Positions 8,350 through 16,194 of a stretch of 64,000 bases of DNA are shown piece by piece. The notes under the pieces were generated by a model. That model was not told where the DNA came from and made no database searches. It saw nothing but the letters and a program-made list of their open reading frames with translations. The stretch covers positions 1-64,000 of the forward strand of contig JAZHEJ010000058.1 in NCBI GenBank assembly GCA_036679665.1, in the 5' to 3' direction. This DNA is from Tethybacter castelli. Lineage in GTDB: Bacteria; Pseudomonadota; Gammaproteobacteria; Tethybacterales; Tethybacteraceae. Position 1 is the stretch's first letter. Each line of letters starts with the position of its first letter. Position numbers and translations under genes: made by a program.

Positions 8350-9414
8350 ATGCAATATCGCAACTTTACTTTGGCTTTGACGTTTGCCCTGTTGCTAGGG
8401 AAGGTATCCGGCGCGGCTGATTTACAACAAGGAATCGATGCTTTACACCGGCAGGATTACGCCACCGCCATTGAGCAATGGCGTCCGCTGGCTGAGCAAG
8501 GTAATTCTTTTGCCCAACACAATCTGGGTTTGTTGTACGAACAAGGTCTCGGCGTGGTCCAAGACTATTTCCAAGCAGCCAAATGGTATCGGCTCGCCGC
8601 TGAACAGAACGTGGCCGACGCCCAATTTAACTTGGGACAACTGTATCTGAACGGCGACGGTGTCGTCCAAGACGATCAGCAGGCGGTAAAGTGGTACGAA
8701 CGTGCCGCCAAGCAAGGACTGGTTGATGCTCAAACCTTGCTTGGGGTGATGTACCAGACCGGAAGAGGCGTTGCGCCGGATGACCTGCAGGCCGCGCATT
8801 GGTATAAGCTGGCCGCAAAACAAGGCAACGGTTTTGCCCTCAATATGCTAGGTTCGTTATATCAGCTTGGCAAAGGGGTGCCGCAAGACGATCGGTTAGC
8901 GCTGGAGTCGTACCGTAAGGCCGCCGACCAAGGTTACCCGGACGCTCAGCATATCCTCGGGCTGATGTTTTTAGAAGGCAAAGGAGTATCCACAGATAAC
9001 CGACGCGCGTTGGAGTGGTTTTTGTTGGCAGCTGAACAAGATTACGTTCCGGCTCAATTGGCGCTGGGACGAATCTACGAGCAAGGCGAAAAAATCGCTT
9101 TGGACTACCAGGCGGCGCTGAAATGGTATCGGCTCGCCGCAAGCAAAGGCAACGCTGAGGCCCAATTGAGATTAAGCGCGATGTACGCTTACGGACGCGG
9201 TGTTGCGACCAATTACCTTACCGCGTATATGTGGAGTTATCTTGCCGCGATAAACGGTAGCGAACTGGGCGATGAATTCAAAGACGACATCGCCCAAGAA
9301 CTAACTCAAGCTGACATTTCAAAAGCGAAACAATCAGCTGGCGCATGTACGCAAAGCAACTACCGCGAATGCTTGGTTGCTGACAATTCGACACTACCTG
9401 AAAACTCCCAATAA
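8350..9414 (+). CDS. Secreted Sel1-repeat (SLR) protein, about 7 repeats
   Basis: A 354-residue homologue of the neighbouring SLR protein. A signal peptide (FTLALTFALLLGKVSGAA) is followed by about seven 36-residue Sel1-like repeats, such as AQHNLGLLYEQGLGVVQDYF and AQFNLGQLYLNGDGVVQDD. A less regular C-terminal segment contains the tail ACTQSNYREC, matching ECIKSNFENC of the partner. The two genes diverge from a 217-bp intergenic region and probably arose by duplication with repeat gain or loss. No enzymatic domain is visible. A periplasmic scaffold role is an inference. Confidence 0.85.
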   Translation: MQYRNFTLALTFALLLGKVSGAADLQQGIDALHRQDYATAIEQWRPLAEQGNSFAQHNLGLLYEQGLGVVQDYFQAAKWYRLAAEQNVADAQFNLGQLYLNGDGVVQDDQQAVKWYERAAKQGLVDAQTLLGVMYQTGRGVAPDDLQAAHWYKLAAKQGNGFALNMLGSLYQLGKGVPQDDRLALESYRKAADQGYPDAQHILGLMFLEGKGVSTDNRRALEWFLLAAEQDYVPAQLALGRIYEQGEKIALDYQAALKWYRLAASKGNAEAQLRLSAMYAYGRGVATNYLTAYMWSYLAAINGSELGDEFKDDIAQELTQADISKAKQSAGACTQSNYRECLVADNSTLPENSQ

Positions 9415-9457
9415 TAATTTTTGGCGCACAGCAATGCCACACTGATTTTTTTGCGAA

Positions 9458-9481
9458 TTTCACTTAGCCACCCAAGTGAAA
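9458..9481. other. Hairpin after the SLR gene
   Basis: Perfect 8-bp inverted repeat, TTTCACTT and AAGTGAAA, around an 8-nt loop, 44 bp after the SLR stop codon. No T tract follows on either strand, so it is not a classical intrinsic terminator. It could be a rho-assisted 3' end or a chance repeat. Confidence 0.3.
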
Positions 9482-9581
9482 CATTATTGGATATAAATCA
9501 TCAGATTGCGCTGGCGTTTTTGTGGTTGACATAACCGAAACCGTTATTTACAGCAAATGGCCACAATAAAGACCTACTTTG

Positions 9582-9776
9582 TTATTTGTTATTGACAACT
9601 TGGTAACGTTCCGGGAATTTCAACTTTTTAATAATTCCGGCCTCAGTAGCCCTTTTCAACCAAAGATTAAACTGTTTATTAATAAAATCAGGATCTATGG
9701 ACTTCATTTGCTCAAACAACTCTTTTTTTCTTACTGGGTTTTGTGCTAAACACCTAAGATTATTAACAAATGATGG
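9582..9776 (-). pseudogene. 3' remnant of an unknown gene
   Basis: On the minus strand a 64-codon frame runs from a stop at 9777-9779 to TAA at 9582, reading PSFVNNLRCLAQNPVRKK, then ELFEQMKSIDPDFINKQF, NLWLKRATEAGIIKKL and KFPERYQVVNNK. It has no sensible start but has the look of real coding: charged amphipathic helices, no low complexity. The tail resembles a winged-helix DNA-binding end. I do not recognise the family. Its AT-rich composition differs from the core genes, in keeping with island debris. Confidence 0.4.
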
Positions 9777-9907
9777 TTACCAACAGCGGGACTCTTCTCT
9801 GGCGACTTCTACCTATACCCCGGATAGTGAATCACACAGTCAGTGAAGCTGATATTGCTTTGGAAAACGACGACCGTGATGTTTTTGCGTTAGATTCAAC
9901 CCCCTAG
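9770..9907 (+). pseudogene. Short frame, possible IS4-type transposase scrap
   Basis: A 45-codon frame from ATG at 9770 to TAG at 9905-9907 ends DVFALDSTP. ALDST resembles the first catalytic-Asp motif of IS4-like transposases (ALDSTTI), and the fragment stops right after it. Evidence is only this short similarity. The rest of 9415-9970 (AT-rich, no other frame) shows nothing further that I can support. Confidence 0.2.
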
Positions 9908-9970
9908 CACGTCGGTTAAACTTTTAGAAGATATAGCCGTTCCCCGGCACGGAAAGTAAGCAGAGCAGAG

Positions 9971-10575
9971 GTGGTCCAGATGGAGATAGTCCTGAGTGTG
10001 GAGAAAATCAGTGAGCGTTACCTGATCCCGATACTGGAACAACCGCTGGAAGACTTCCTCTTCGTCATCCAGGGGTTACACACTCCAATAATAACTCGAG
10101 ATACATCAACAAGCAGGTCGCTGAGCTGTTGAATAAGCTACGGATCAAGTTCACCAAGTCCCGGTCCAGACACACTAACGATAACGCCCTGGTAGAAAGC
10201 AATAATGGGCATGTGGTGCGCAAGATCTCGGGTTACGACCATATTCCAAAATACTGGGCATCGCAGATCAACGACTTCAATTGGCAGCACCTCAAACCCT
10301 ACCTCAACTACCACCGTTGCTGCCTGTTCCCTGAAATCATCACCGATAAAAAGGGTAGACAGCGTAAGCGTTATACCTACGACTTACTGATGACCCTATA
10401 CGAAAAGTTCAAATCGTTACCTGACGCAAAGCAGTATTTGAAACCTGGGTTGACCTTTGAAATACTGGACGCCATCGCTTATCGGCAAGGCGACAATGAA
10501 GCCGCTGACAAGCTGCAACAAGCGCGTCAGCAACTGTTCAAATCAATCCATGACCGGGAGACAAACGGAGCTTGA
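9971..10575 (+). pseudogene. DDE-type (rve integrase core) transposase remnant
   Basis: The 3' part of an integrase-core transposase. Frame one (9971-10081) reads MEIVLSVEKISERYLIPILE and DFLFVIQGLH. After an extra AC dinucleotide at 10082-10083 the second frame (10084-10575) continues SNNNSRYINKQVAELLNK, TKSRSRHTNDNALVESNNG and HIPKYWASQINDFNWQHL to TGA. Intact relatives have a SDNGS motif at the break, so the second catalytic Asp is now Asn as well as frameshifted. The third acidic residue (ALVESNNG) survives. The 5' half is missing. The element is dead in two independent ways. Confidence 0.8.
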
Positions 10576-10742
10576 GATAAACTCTCAATATCTGCTTACT
10601 TCAGACTCATATATGGATTGCCACATGATCGATGCCGCCGCCCCGGATTGCGGCCCGGAATCACTGTCGTCTGGCGGCCGTGGTAATGATGCGGCCGGAA
10701 GGCGCGGCGTCCAACGAGCCGCGGAAGAATTGAGGAGAAGGG

Positions 10743-11222
10743 ATGATGGCCACGCGGGCGCGAAAGGACGGATTTCTGGCCGCTCTGACCGGGCTGGAAG
10801 GCCTGACGGGCAACAAGAAGCTGTGCGAAACCCTCGGCTGGAATGAAGATACGTATGACGAGGTCAGACAGGCGCTGATCGACGACGGCACAATCGCACC
10901 TCGCCGCGAACGCGGCGGTTCCGTCGCCATCGCGGAGCAAGGAGGCCCCTTCCCGGCCGCGGCGAAAACCGACCGGGCCAACCGACCGGCACGTCCCAAA
11001 CCGTCGGCCGAACTGTGGAGGATGGCCGATGCGTTGCGCGGCGGCATAACGGCAAAATCCAACCGAGCCTCGCGCGAAATACCCGAGAAATATGTTGTCG
11101 CGGACGGTGACTTTTTGTTCTCATGGTCCGGGAGCCTGCTGGCGAAGTTTTGGACTGAGGGTGAAGGAGCCCTCAACCAGAACCTCTTCAAAGTGACTTC
11201 AGACCGATACCCGGCGGAATAG
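10743..11222 (+). pseudogene. HsdM N-terminus fused in frame to an HsdS fragment
   Basis: A GAGGAGAAGG ribosome binding site precedes ATG 10743. Residues 2-65 (TGNKKLCETLGWNEDTYDEV, ending RRERGGSVAIA) look like a winged-helix N-terminal extension. Residues 85-100 (AELWRMADALRG) are the exact opening of a type I methyltransferase. The text then jumps, at GCGCGGCGG near 11033, to HsdS target-recognition sequence: SREIPEKYVVADGDFLFSWS and GEGALNQNLFKVTSDRYP. Nearly all of HsdM, including its SAM and NPPF motifs, and the first part of HsdS are gone. Either a deletion or an assembly join at a short GC-rich repeat would give this. Confidence 0.75.
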
Positions 11223-11518
11223 TTTTTTAGCTAATGAGCTTACCATCACTTGCGCGAATTCCAGGCGATCGCTGCCTCAAAGGCAACGACGATGGGCTAT
11301 ATCCAACGGGGCATCTGAGAGAGGCCATGACGACCTGCCCTCCCGATGATGTTCTTTCCATTCTCGGTCAAACGGTTGGTCCGCTGGTGGAGCGCACCAT
11401 CAAGAACGAACTGGAATCCCGAACCCTTGCCCAAACCCGCGACCTGCTTCTTCCGAAGCTGATGTCCGGCGAAATCCGAGTCAAGGACGCGGAAAAGCTC
11501 GTCGGTGAAGCCACCTGA
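11223..11518 (+). pseudogene. HsdS C-terminal remnant
   Basis: This continues the HsdS frame of the preceding fusion. The same frame runs on through stops at TAG 11220, TAA and TGA 11232-11237, then reads AYHHLREFQAIAASKATTMG with a further one-base loss in the G run near 11308. After the shift come LVERTIKNELESRTLAQTRD and LLLPKLMSGEIRVKDAEKLV, the typical HsdS C-terminal helix. Translation from 11234 in the frame of the tail gives 94 codons but its first 30 residues are out of frame with HsdS. The stop TGA (11516-11518) overlaps the next gene. Confidence 0.75.
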
Positions 11519-11763
11519 CGCGCGTTGCCTTCAATTCCGAACTTTTCCGCTGGGTGCGGGAGCGGGCGGGCATTCACGACGTCTGCGACCTTACCGACCT
11601 TTTCCCGAAAATCGGTGAATGGGAAGCTGGCCAAGCGCAGCCGACGCTGATGCAGTTGGAGGCGTTCGCGCAGGCGCTACATGTGCCCATCGACTATCTT
11701 TTCCTGTCGGAACCGCCGCCGATCCCGGATTTCCGCACCCATGACGGGCAGGCCGCGACATGA
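11515..11763 (+). CDS. Small XRE-like helix-turn-helix protein
   Basis: About 82 residues: TRVAFNSELFRWVRERAG, then GEWEAGQAQPTLMQLEAFAQ, VPIDYLFLSEPPPIPDFRT and a short tail. This is the DNA-binding N-terminal domain usually joined to an ImmA/IrrE metallopeptidase (XRE-ImmA family). The peptidase is missing. The frame opens at CTG 11515, which overlaps the HsdS stop as CTGA where ATGA would be expected; GTG 11554 is the first standard start but would cut the domain. The stop overlaps hamA as ATGA. It may be a truncated gene or a natural short regulator of the hsd-ham operon. Confidence 0.6.
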   Translation: MTRVAFNSELFRWVRERAGIHDVCDLTDLFPKIGEWEAGQAQPTLMQLEAFAQALHVPIDYLFLSEPPPIPDFRTHDGQAAT

Positions 11764-12557
11764 CGGTGGCGTCGGGAGAAACGGTGTACAACGAAGGCGG
11801 CGCCCCATGTTCCGGGCTTGGCCTGACATGGTCGGGAGACGAATTCAATGCTGCGATGAATGGCTCCGTGGCCGCCGTCCTGTTTGATGACGCGGGCAAG
11901 GCCGACATCGAAGGCATTCTGATTGACCTAGCTGAGACCGAGTTCGAGCAGGACGGGCTTCGTCGCATTCTCTCCCGTCCCGATTATATGGAGGACTGGC
12001 GCGTCGGAGAGGCGATCGCCGAGATCTATCTCACCGATCATCGCGACTGCGTCTTCCCGTGGTCTGACAGACGAGACGAGCGCAAGCGAGGTTCCAGTCT
12101 GCCCGGCGCCGATCTTGTCGGTTTTCATGCCGACAATCAGGGCTACTGCCTAGCTTTCGGGGAAGTCAAGACCTCTTCCGAGGACAGGTATCCGCCGGGG
12201 ATCATGCATGGCCGGAAGGGGCTCAAGCAACAACTTGAGGACTTGCGGGACAGGGTTTCCATACGTGACGACCTTTTCAAGTATCTCGGCCATCGCGCCG
12301 GGGGGAGCGATTGGAGGGAACAGTTCAGGAAGGCGGCAAAACGCTATCTGGCCAACAATTCCGATGTGCGGCTTTACGGGTTTCTTGTCCGCGATGTCGA
12401 ACCGAACAGAGACGATGTGCGGGTCCGTGTCGAAAAGCTCGGAAAGGATTGCCCCAAGGGCATGAGAATTGAACTTCTTGCGCTGTACCTTCCGAAAGGC
12501 AGCATTGAAGGGATCGGCAATGCCGCCGTTGTGGCAAGGTCGGGGGAGAGGCCATGA
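11760..12557 (+). CDS. hamA: Hachiman HamA-like nuclease (DUF1837)
   Basis: A 265-residue protein matching the HamA/DUF1837 family of the Hachiman anti-phage system. The PD-(D/E)xK nuclease core is visible: WRVGEAIAEIYL with E84, LPGADLVGF with D118, and LAFGEVKTSSEDRYPPG with E135 and K137, followed by GLKQQLEDLRDRVSIRDD and KYLGHRA. In Hachiman, HamA is a DNA nuclease held by the helicase HamB. The start overlaps the XRE-like gene by ATGA and the stop overlaps hamB by ATGA. All motifs appear intact, so the protein could be functional. Family assignment is from motif memory and helicase context. Confidence 0.75.
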   Translation: MTVASGETVYNEGGAPCSGLGLTWSGDEFNAAMNGSVAAVLFDDAGKADIEGILIDLAETEFEQDGLRRILSRPDYMEDWRVGEAIAEIYLTDHRDCVFPWSDRRDERKRGSSLPGADLVGFHADNQGYCLAFGEVKTSSEDRYPPGIMHGRKGLKQQLEDLRDRVSIRDDLFKYLGHRAGGSDWREQFRKAAKRYLANNSDVRLYGFLVRDVEPNRDDVRVRVEKLGKDCPKGMRIELLALYLPKGSIEGIGNAAVVARSGERP

Positions 12558-15500
12558 CTCTGTCCGTGACAGCTCTTGACGATCTGGGAAAACATTGGGC
12601 CGTCAGCGCGATCGGCGAGGATGATCTGGCGCGAGCCGAAAGGCTGGTAAACGAAAACCTCGCTCGTCACGCGGTTGGCAAGCAGATAGCCTTTTCGTTT
12701 TCGTCAAATGCGGGTGAAGACGCTTTCCTGGAGCGTGTTGCGCTGGCCTTTGAAATGGCGGCCATCGAGGGCCTGGACGAACTGAGCCGTACTTCCGGCG
12801 CGAACGCGGCATTGCGCGATCAGGCGATTGCCGCGTCATTCCGCGCTTTTGATATTCGCCGTTTGCTGGCCGTCCCGNNNNNNNNNNNNNNNNNNNNNNN
12901 NNNNNNNNNNNNNNNNNNNNNNNNNNNNNNNNNNNNNNNNNNNNNNNNNNNNNNNNNNNNNNNNNNNNNNNNNNNATCACTGGGCCAGGGGCACGGAGCT
13001 TGTTGCGCAGTACATGCTTCAGGGGTCGCAGACGAACCCGTTCGGATCGATTGACAAACATTTCGACAAGGCCATCAAAATGGCGACGGCCTCGGGCGAC
13101 GCACAGCACGAGATTATCCTGCGCTGGTTACATGCGACCGCGCGGGTCATGGTCACCAACTCACTTTGGTGGGCGGTGCGTGCCGTCAATTCACGCACAA
13201 CGGATTTTGTCCGCTCCTTGACGCTTCGCGAACACCGGCCGATGTTCGAACTCCTACCGCCTCAGCGCGCGGCCCTTCTTGAAAAGGGGTTGCTCGACCC
13301 GGCCAAGACGGCGATCGTGGTCGATATGCCAACCTCGGGCGGGAAAACCCTTCTCGCGCAATTCCGCATTCTTCAGGCGTTGAATCAGTTCGACGCCGAC
13401 AATGGCTGGGTCGCATATGTTGCGCCCACACGCGCCTTGTCCGCCCAGATCACCCGACGGCTGCGAAAAGATTTCGAGCCGATCGACGTTCGAGTCGAGC
13501 AATTGACGGCCGCGGTCGAGGTGGACGCCTTTGAGGAAGAATTGCTGGCGGACAACGATCGGCCATTCCACATTCTCGTGGCCACACCCGAGAAACTGTC
13601 TCTCGTCATCCGCAACAAGAAGATCGAGAATCGGCCGCTTGCCCTCGTTGTCATGGACGAAGCGCACAATCTCGAAACGAAAGAAAGAGGACTCCGCATC
13701 GAGTTGCTGCTTGCGACGGTGAAGAGGGATTGCCCACAGGCGAACTTCCTTCTCCTCATGCCTTATGCGGAAGGATCGGAAACCGTAGCGCGGTGGCTGG
13801 CGCAGGATATAAACGCCGGCCAAGCGATCAGCCTTGGAACGACGCCCTGGAAACCCAATGAACGAATCGTCGGCATCTATAAAGCTGTTGCGGATAACAG
13901 CCGACGCGGTAGGTGGCGTCTCAACTTTGAAACGTTGACGGCGACGGAAAAGGCCATGCGGCTTGACGGTGCCCACCGCATTGGGGGTGTGAAGCCCATC
14001 GATGTTCCCAAAAGCGAGGTGCTTGCCAAAGGCCGGCAGAAAGGCCTGGGCTTGCAGACGGCGGCCATTGCAACCGTCATGTCCACCCGTGGCGCGAGTA
14101 TCGCCATCGCCAACAATATTCCCACCGTGCGGAAGATGGCCTCCAGGGCTGCGGAGAGCTTACCGGATCTCGATCCGATTCCGTCGGATATCGGGCTCGT
14201 TCAGAACTTTCTGCGCACCGAGATCGGCTCCGACTTCCACTTGATCGCAACGTTGGACAAGGGAGTCGGTGTCCACCATGCCGGTCTTTCCGATGACGTG
14301 CGCGGCCTTATGGAGTGGCTTGCCGAAACCGGAAGTCTGCGGATGCTTTGCGCGACCACCACAATTGCGCAGGGCATCAATTTCCCGGTTTCCTCCGTTT
14401 TTCTGCAAACGTACAAATATCCCTACGGACAGGAAATGTCGCCGCGCGAATTCTGGAACCTGGCCGGTCGCGCCGGTCGTATCGATCATGACAGCGTGGG
14501 CGTCATCGGCCTCGCGGAAGGTTCGAATCGGAAGTCTCTCATCGAGTTCGTCAGCCGCAACACGGGCGCTCTCGTCTCGCGTCTTGTCTCGTTGCTGGAC
14601 GAGCTTGCCGCGCAAGGCGAATTGGAGAATTTGTCGAAAGTCCTCTGGCAGGATCAATGGGAGGATTTCCGCTGTTACATCGCGCATCTTTGGGCGGAGA
14701 AAAAAAACCTCGACGCCGTTCTCTCCGACTCCGAGCAACTCCTTCGTCAGACGTTCGGCTATACATCGCTGCGAAACGACCCCACGAAGCGAGAGAAGGC
14801 CGACGCATTGCTGGATGCCGCCCACGCCTATGCGCGGAAACTCGCCGCTATGCCCAAGGGCGTCGCCGAACTAGCGGACTCGACAGGCTTTTCGCCTGAA
14901 GGCGTGACAAGTGCGATGACGGGAATTAGCAATCTTGACACTAGCCTTACGCCATCGGATTGGGCTCCTGAAGGCCTTTTCGGAGACGGCGGTAAAATCG
15001 CCGATTTGTATGGCGTGATGTTGAAAGTGCCTCAACTCAAGCGACAACTTGAAGAGAATCGCGGAAAGTGCTTTGACTGCACCCGGATTTCCGACATCAC
15101 GCGAGCCTGGGTGAACGGCCAGGGAATCGACGTCATAGCTAAGAAATATTTCAGCCGGGAAAAGGACGACGAAAAAGGAACGGCTGCGATTACGGACGCC
15201 TGCCGCTACATATATCGCACGATTGTCAATAACGGAACCTGGGGTGTTTCTGCGCTGAGCCGCATTTCCGGTATCGACTTTGACAGCTTGCCGGAAGCCG
15301 AACGTCACAGAATCAATGCGCTTCCCGCGATGATTTACCACGGCGTCCGCACGGAAGACGCGGTTTTGATGCGCATGAATGCCGCGCCACGCAGCGCGGC
15401 TGAAAGCCTTGGCGATTTGTATCGCGAGACATTCGGCGAAGGCGATGGCCGTTATTCTGTCGGACAGGCTCGCCAATTCCTGAAAGACCTGAGCGAGCAC

Positions 15501-15593
15501 GACTGGCACCGCGCACGTCCGGAAAGCGCCGCTCTCTCTGGAGCCGGATACAAGCGCGTCTGGGAAGTGCTTTCCGGGGAGGCTAGCGCATGA
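12554..15593 (+). CDS. hamB: Hachiman HamB-like SF2 helicase (interrupted by a sequence gap)
   Basis: A superfamily 2 DEAD/DEAH helicase of about 1010 residues. Before the gap it reads MTLSVTALDDLGKHW onwards; after it come Walker A MPTSGGKT (near 13327), VAYVAPTRALSAQ, MDEAHN (near 13653), TTTIAQGINFPVS and motif VI NLAGRAGR (near 14463). HamB is the DNA-translocating partner that holds and releases HamA. The two parts lie in different frames across the 98 N; a true gap of 97 or 100 bases would join them, so the gap length is nominal and no frameshift need be assumed. The stop overlaps the hsdR remnant by ATGA. Confidence 0.75.
12878..12975. other. Assembly gap (98 N) inside hamB
   Basis: Ninety-eight undetermined bases. 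The flanking hamB frames are offset by one position, so the printed gap length cannot be exact if hamB is intact. Confidence 0.99.
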
Positions 15594-16062
15594 CCGATTT
15601 CACCGAAGACCACGTCGAGTGGGCGGCACTCGCCTGGCTAGAAAGCGTGGGCTGGCGGATCGTCAACGGGCCGGAAATCGCGCCGGGCGAGCCGGACGCC
15701 GAGCGCGAGAGTCATGAGCAAATCGTTCTCGAACGCCGCCTGCGCGACGCTTTGGCGCGGAACAATCCGAGCCTGCCGTCCGAGGGATCAACGACGCCCT
15801 GCGCAAACTTCTCCGCCCCAAGGGCGTCGAACCAATCCGGCGGAACCGGAACCTGCACCGCCTGCTGGTGGACGGCGTGACCGTGGAATACCGCGACGAT
15901 GACGACGGAATCCGCGGCACGTAAGCGTGCGTGATCGACTTCGACCGGCCCGAGGCGAACGACTGGCTGGCCGTCAACCAGTTCACCGTCGTCGACACAA
16001 GCGCGCGCCGTCCCGACGTGGTGCTGTTCGTCAACGGCCTTCAGCTCGCCGTGATCGAATTG
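15590..16062 (+). pseudogene. HsdR N-terminal remnant (type I restriction)
   Basis: The start ATG overlaps the hamB stop (ATGA). The frame opens MTDFTEDHVEWAALAWLESV and [20 protein letters not shown], typical of one HsdR subfamily. It shifts frame near 15785, continues [19 protein letters not shown] and [17 protein letters not shown], meets an in-frame TAA at 15922, and goes on [12 protein letters not shown] to [19 protein letters not shown]. The last segment holds the D and E of the PD-(D/E)xK nuclease, but sequence identity stops at about 16062, before the catalytic Lys. The motor and the rest (some 900 residues) are absent. Not functional. Confidence 0.8.
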
Positions 16063-16194
16063 CTTGCATATGGCCTAGCTCACAGAATTTCGCCGGCCAC
16101 TTGACCTTGGTCATGCCCTAATAGTGGTCTTAGTGGTCTTCGATAGCTTGCTTTTCCAGTTCTCAATTCGTCTAGCGTTTGGATAGAACCACTT
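16063..16194. other. Junction between the hsd/ham block and sbcC
   Basis: Non-coding. The hsdR similarity ends at about 16062 and sbcC stops at 16195. A tandem 9-bp repeat, tagtggtct, occurs at 16123-16140. The sequence GGCCGGCGAAATTCTG on the minus strand recalls IS ends, but I cannot assign it. No terminator seen. Confidence 0.3.

Noticed and set aside
1..9414. Frequent CTAG tetranucleotides in core genes (unusual for many proteobacteria)
   Set aside because: Roughly at random expectation by eye in the first 2.4 kb; not counted properly, so not reported as a finding.
11368..11634. Minus-strand frame across the HsdS end and XRE-like gene
   Set aside because: Shadow in GC-rich DNA; the plus-strand frames carry recognisable domains.
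16123..16140. Tandem tagtggtct as an attachment site or start of a CRISPR-like array
   Set aside because: Only two copies without spacer or repeat family; no cas genes.
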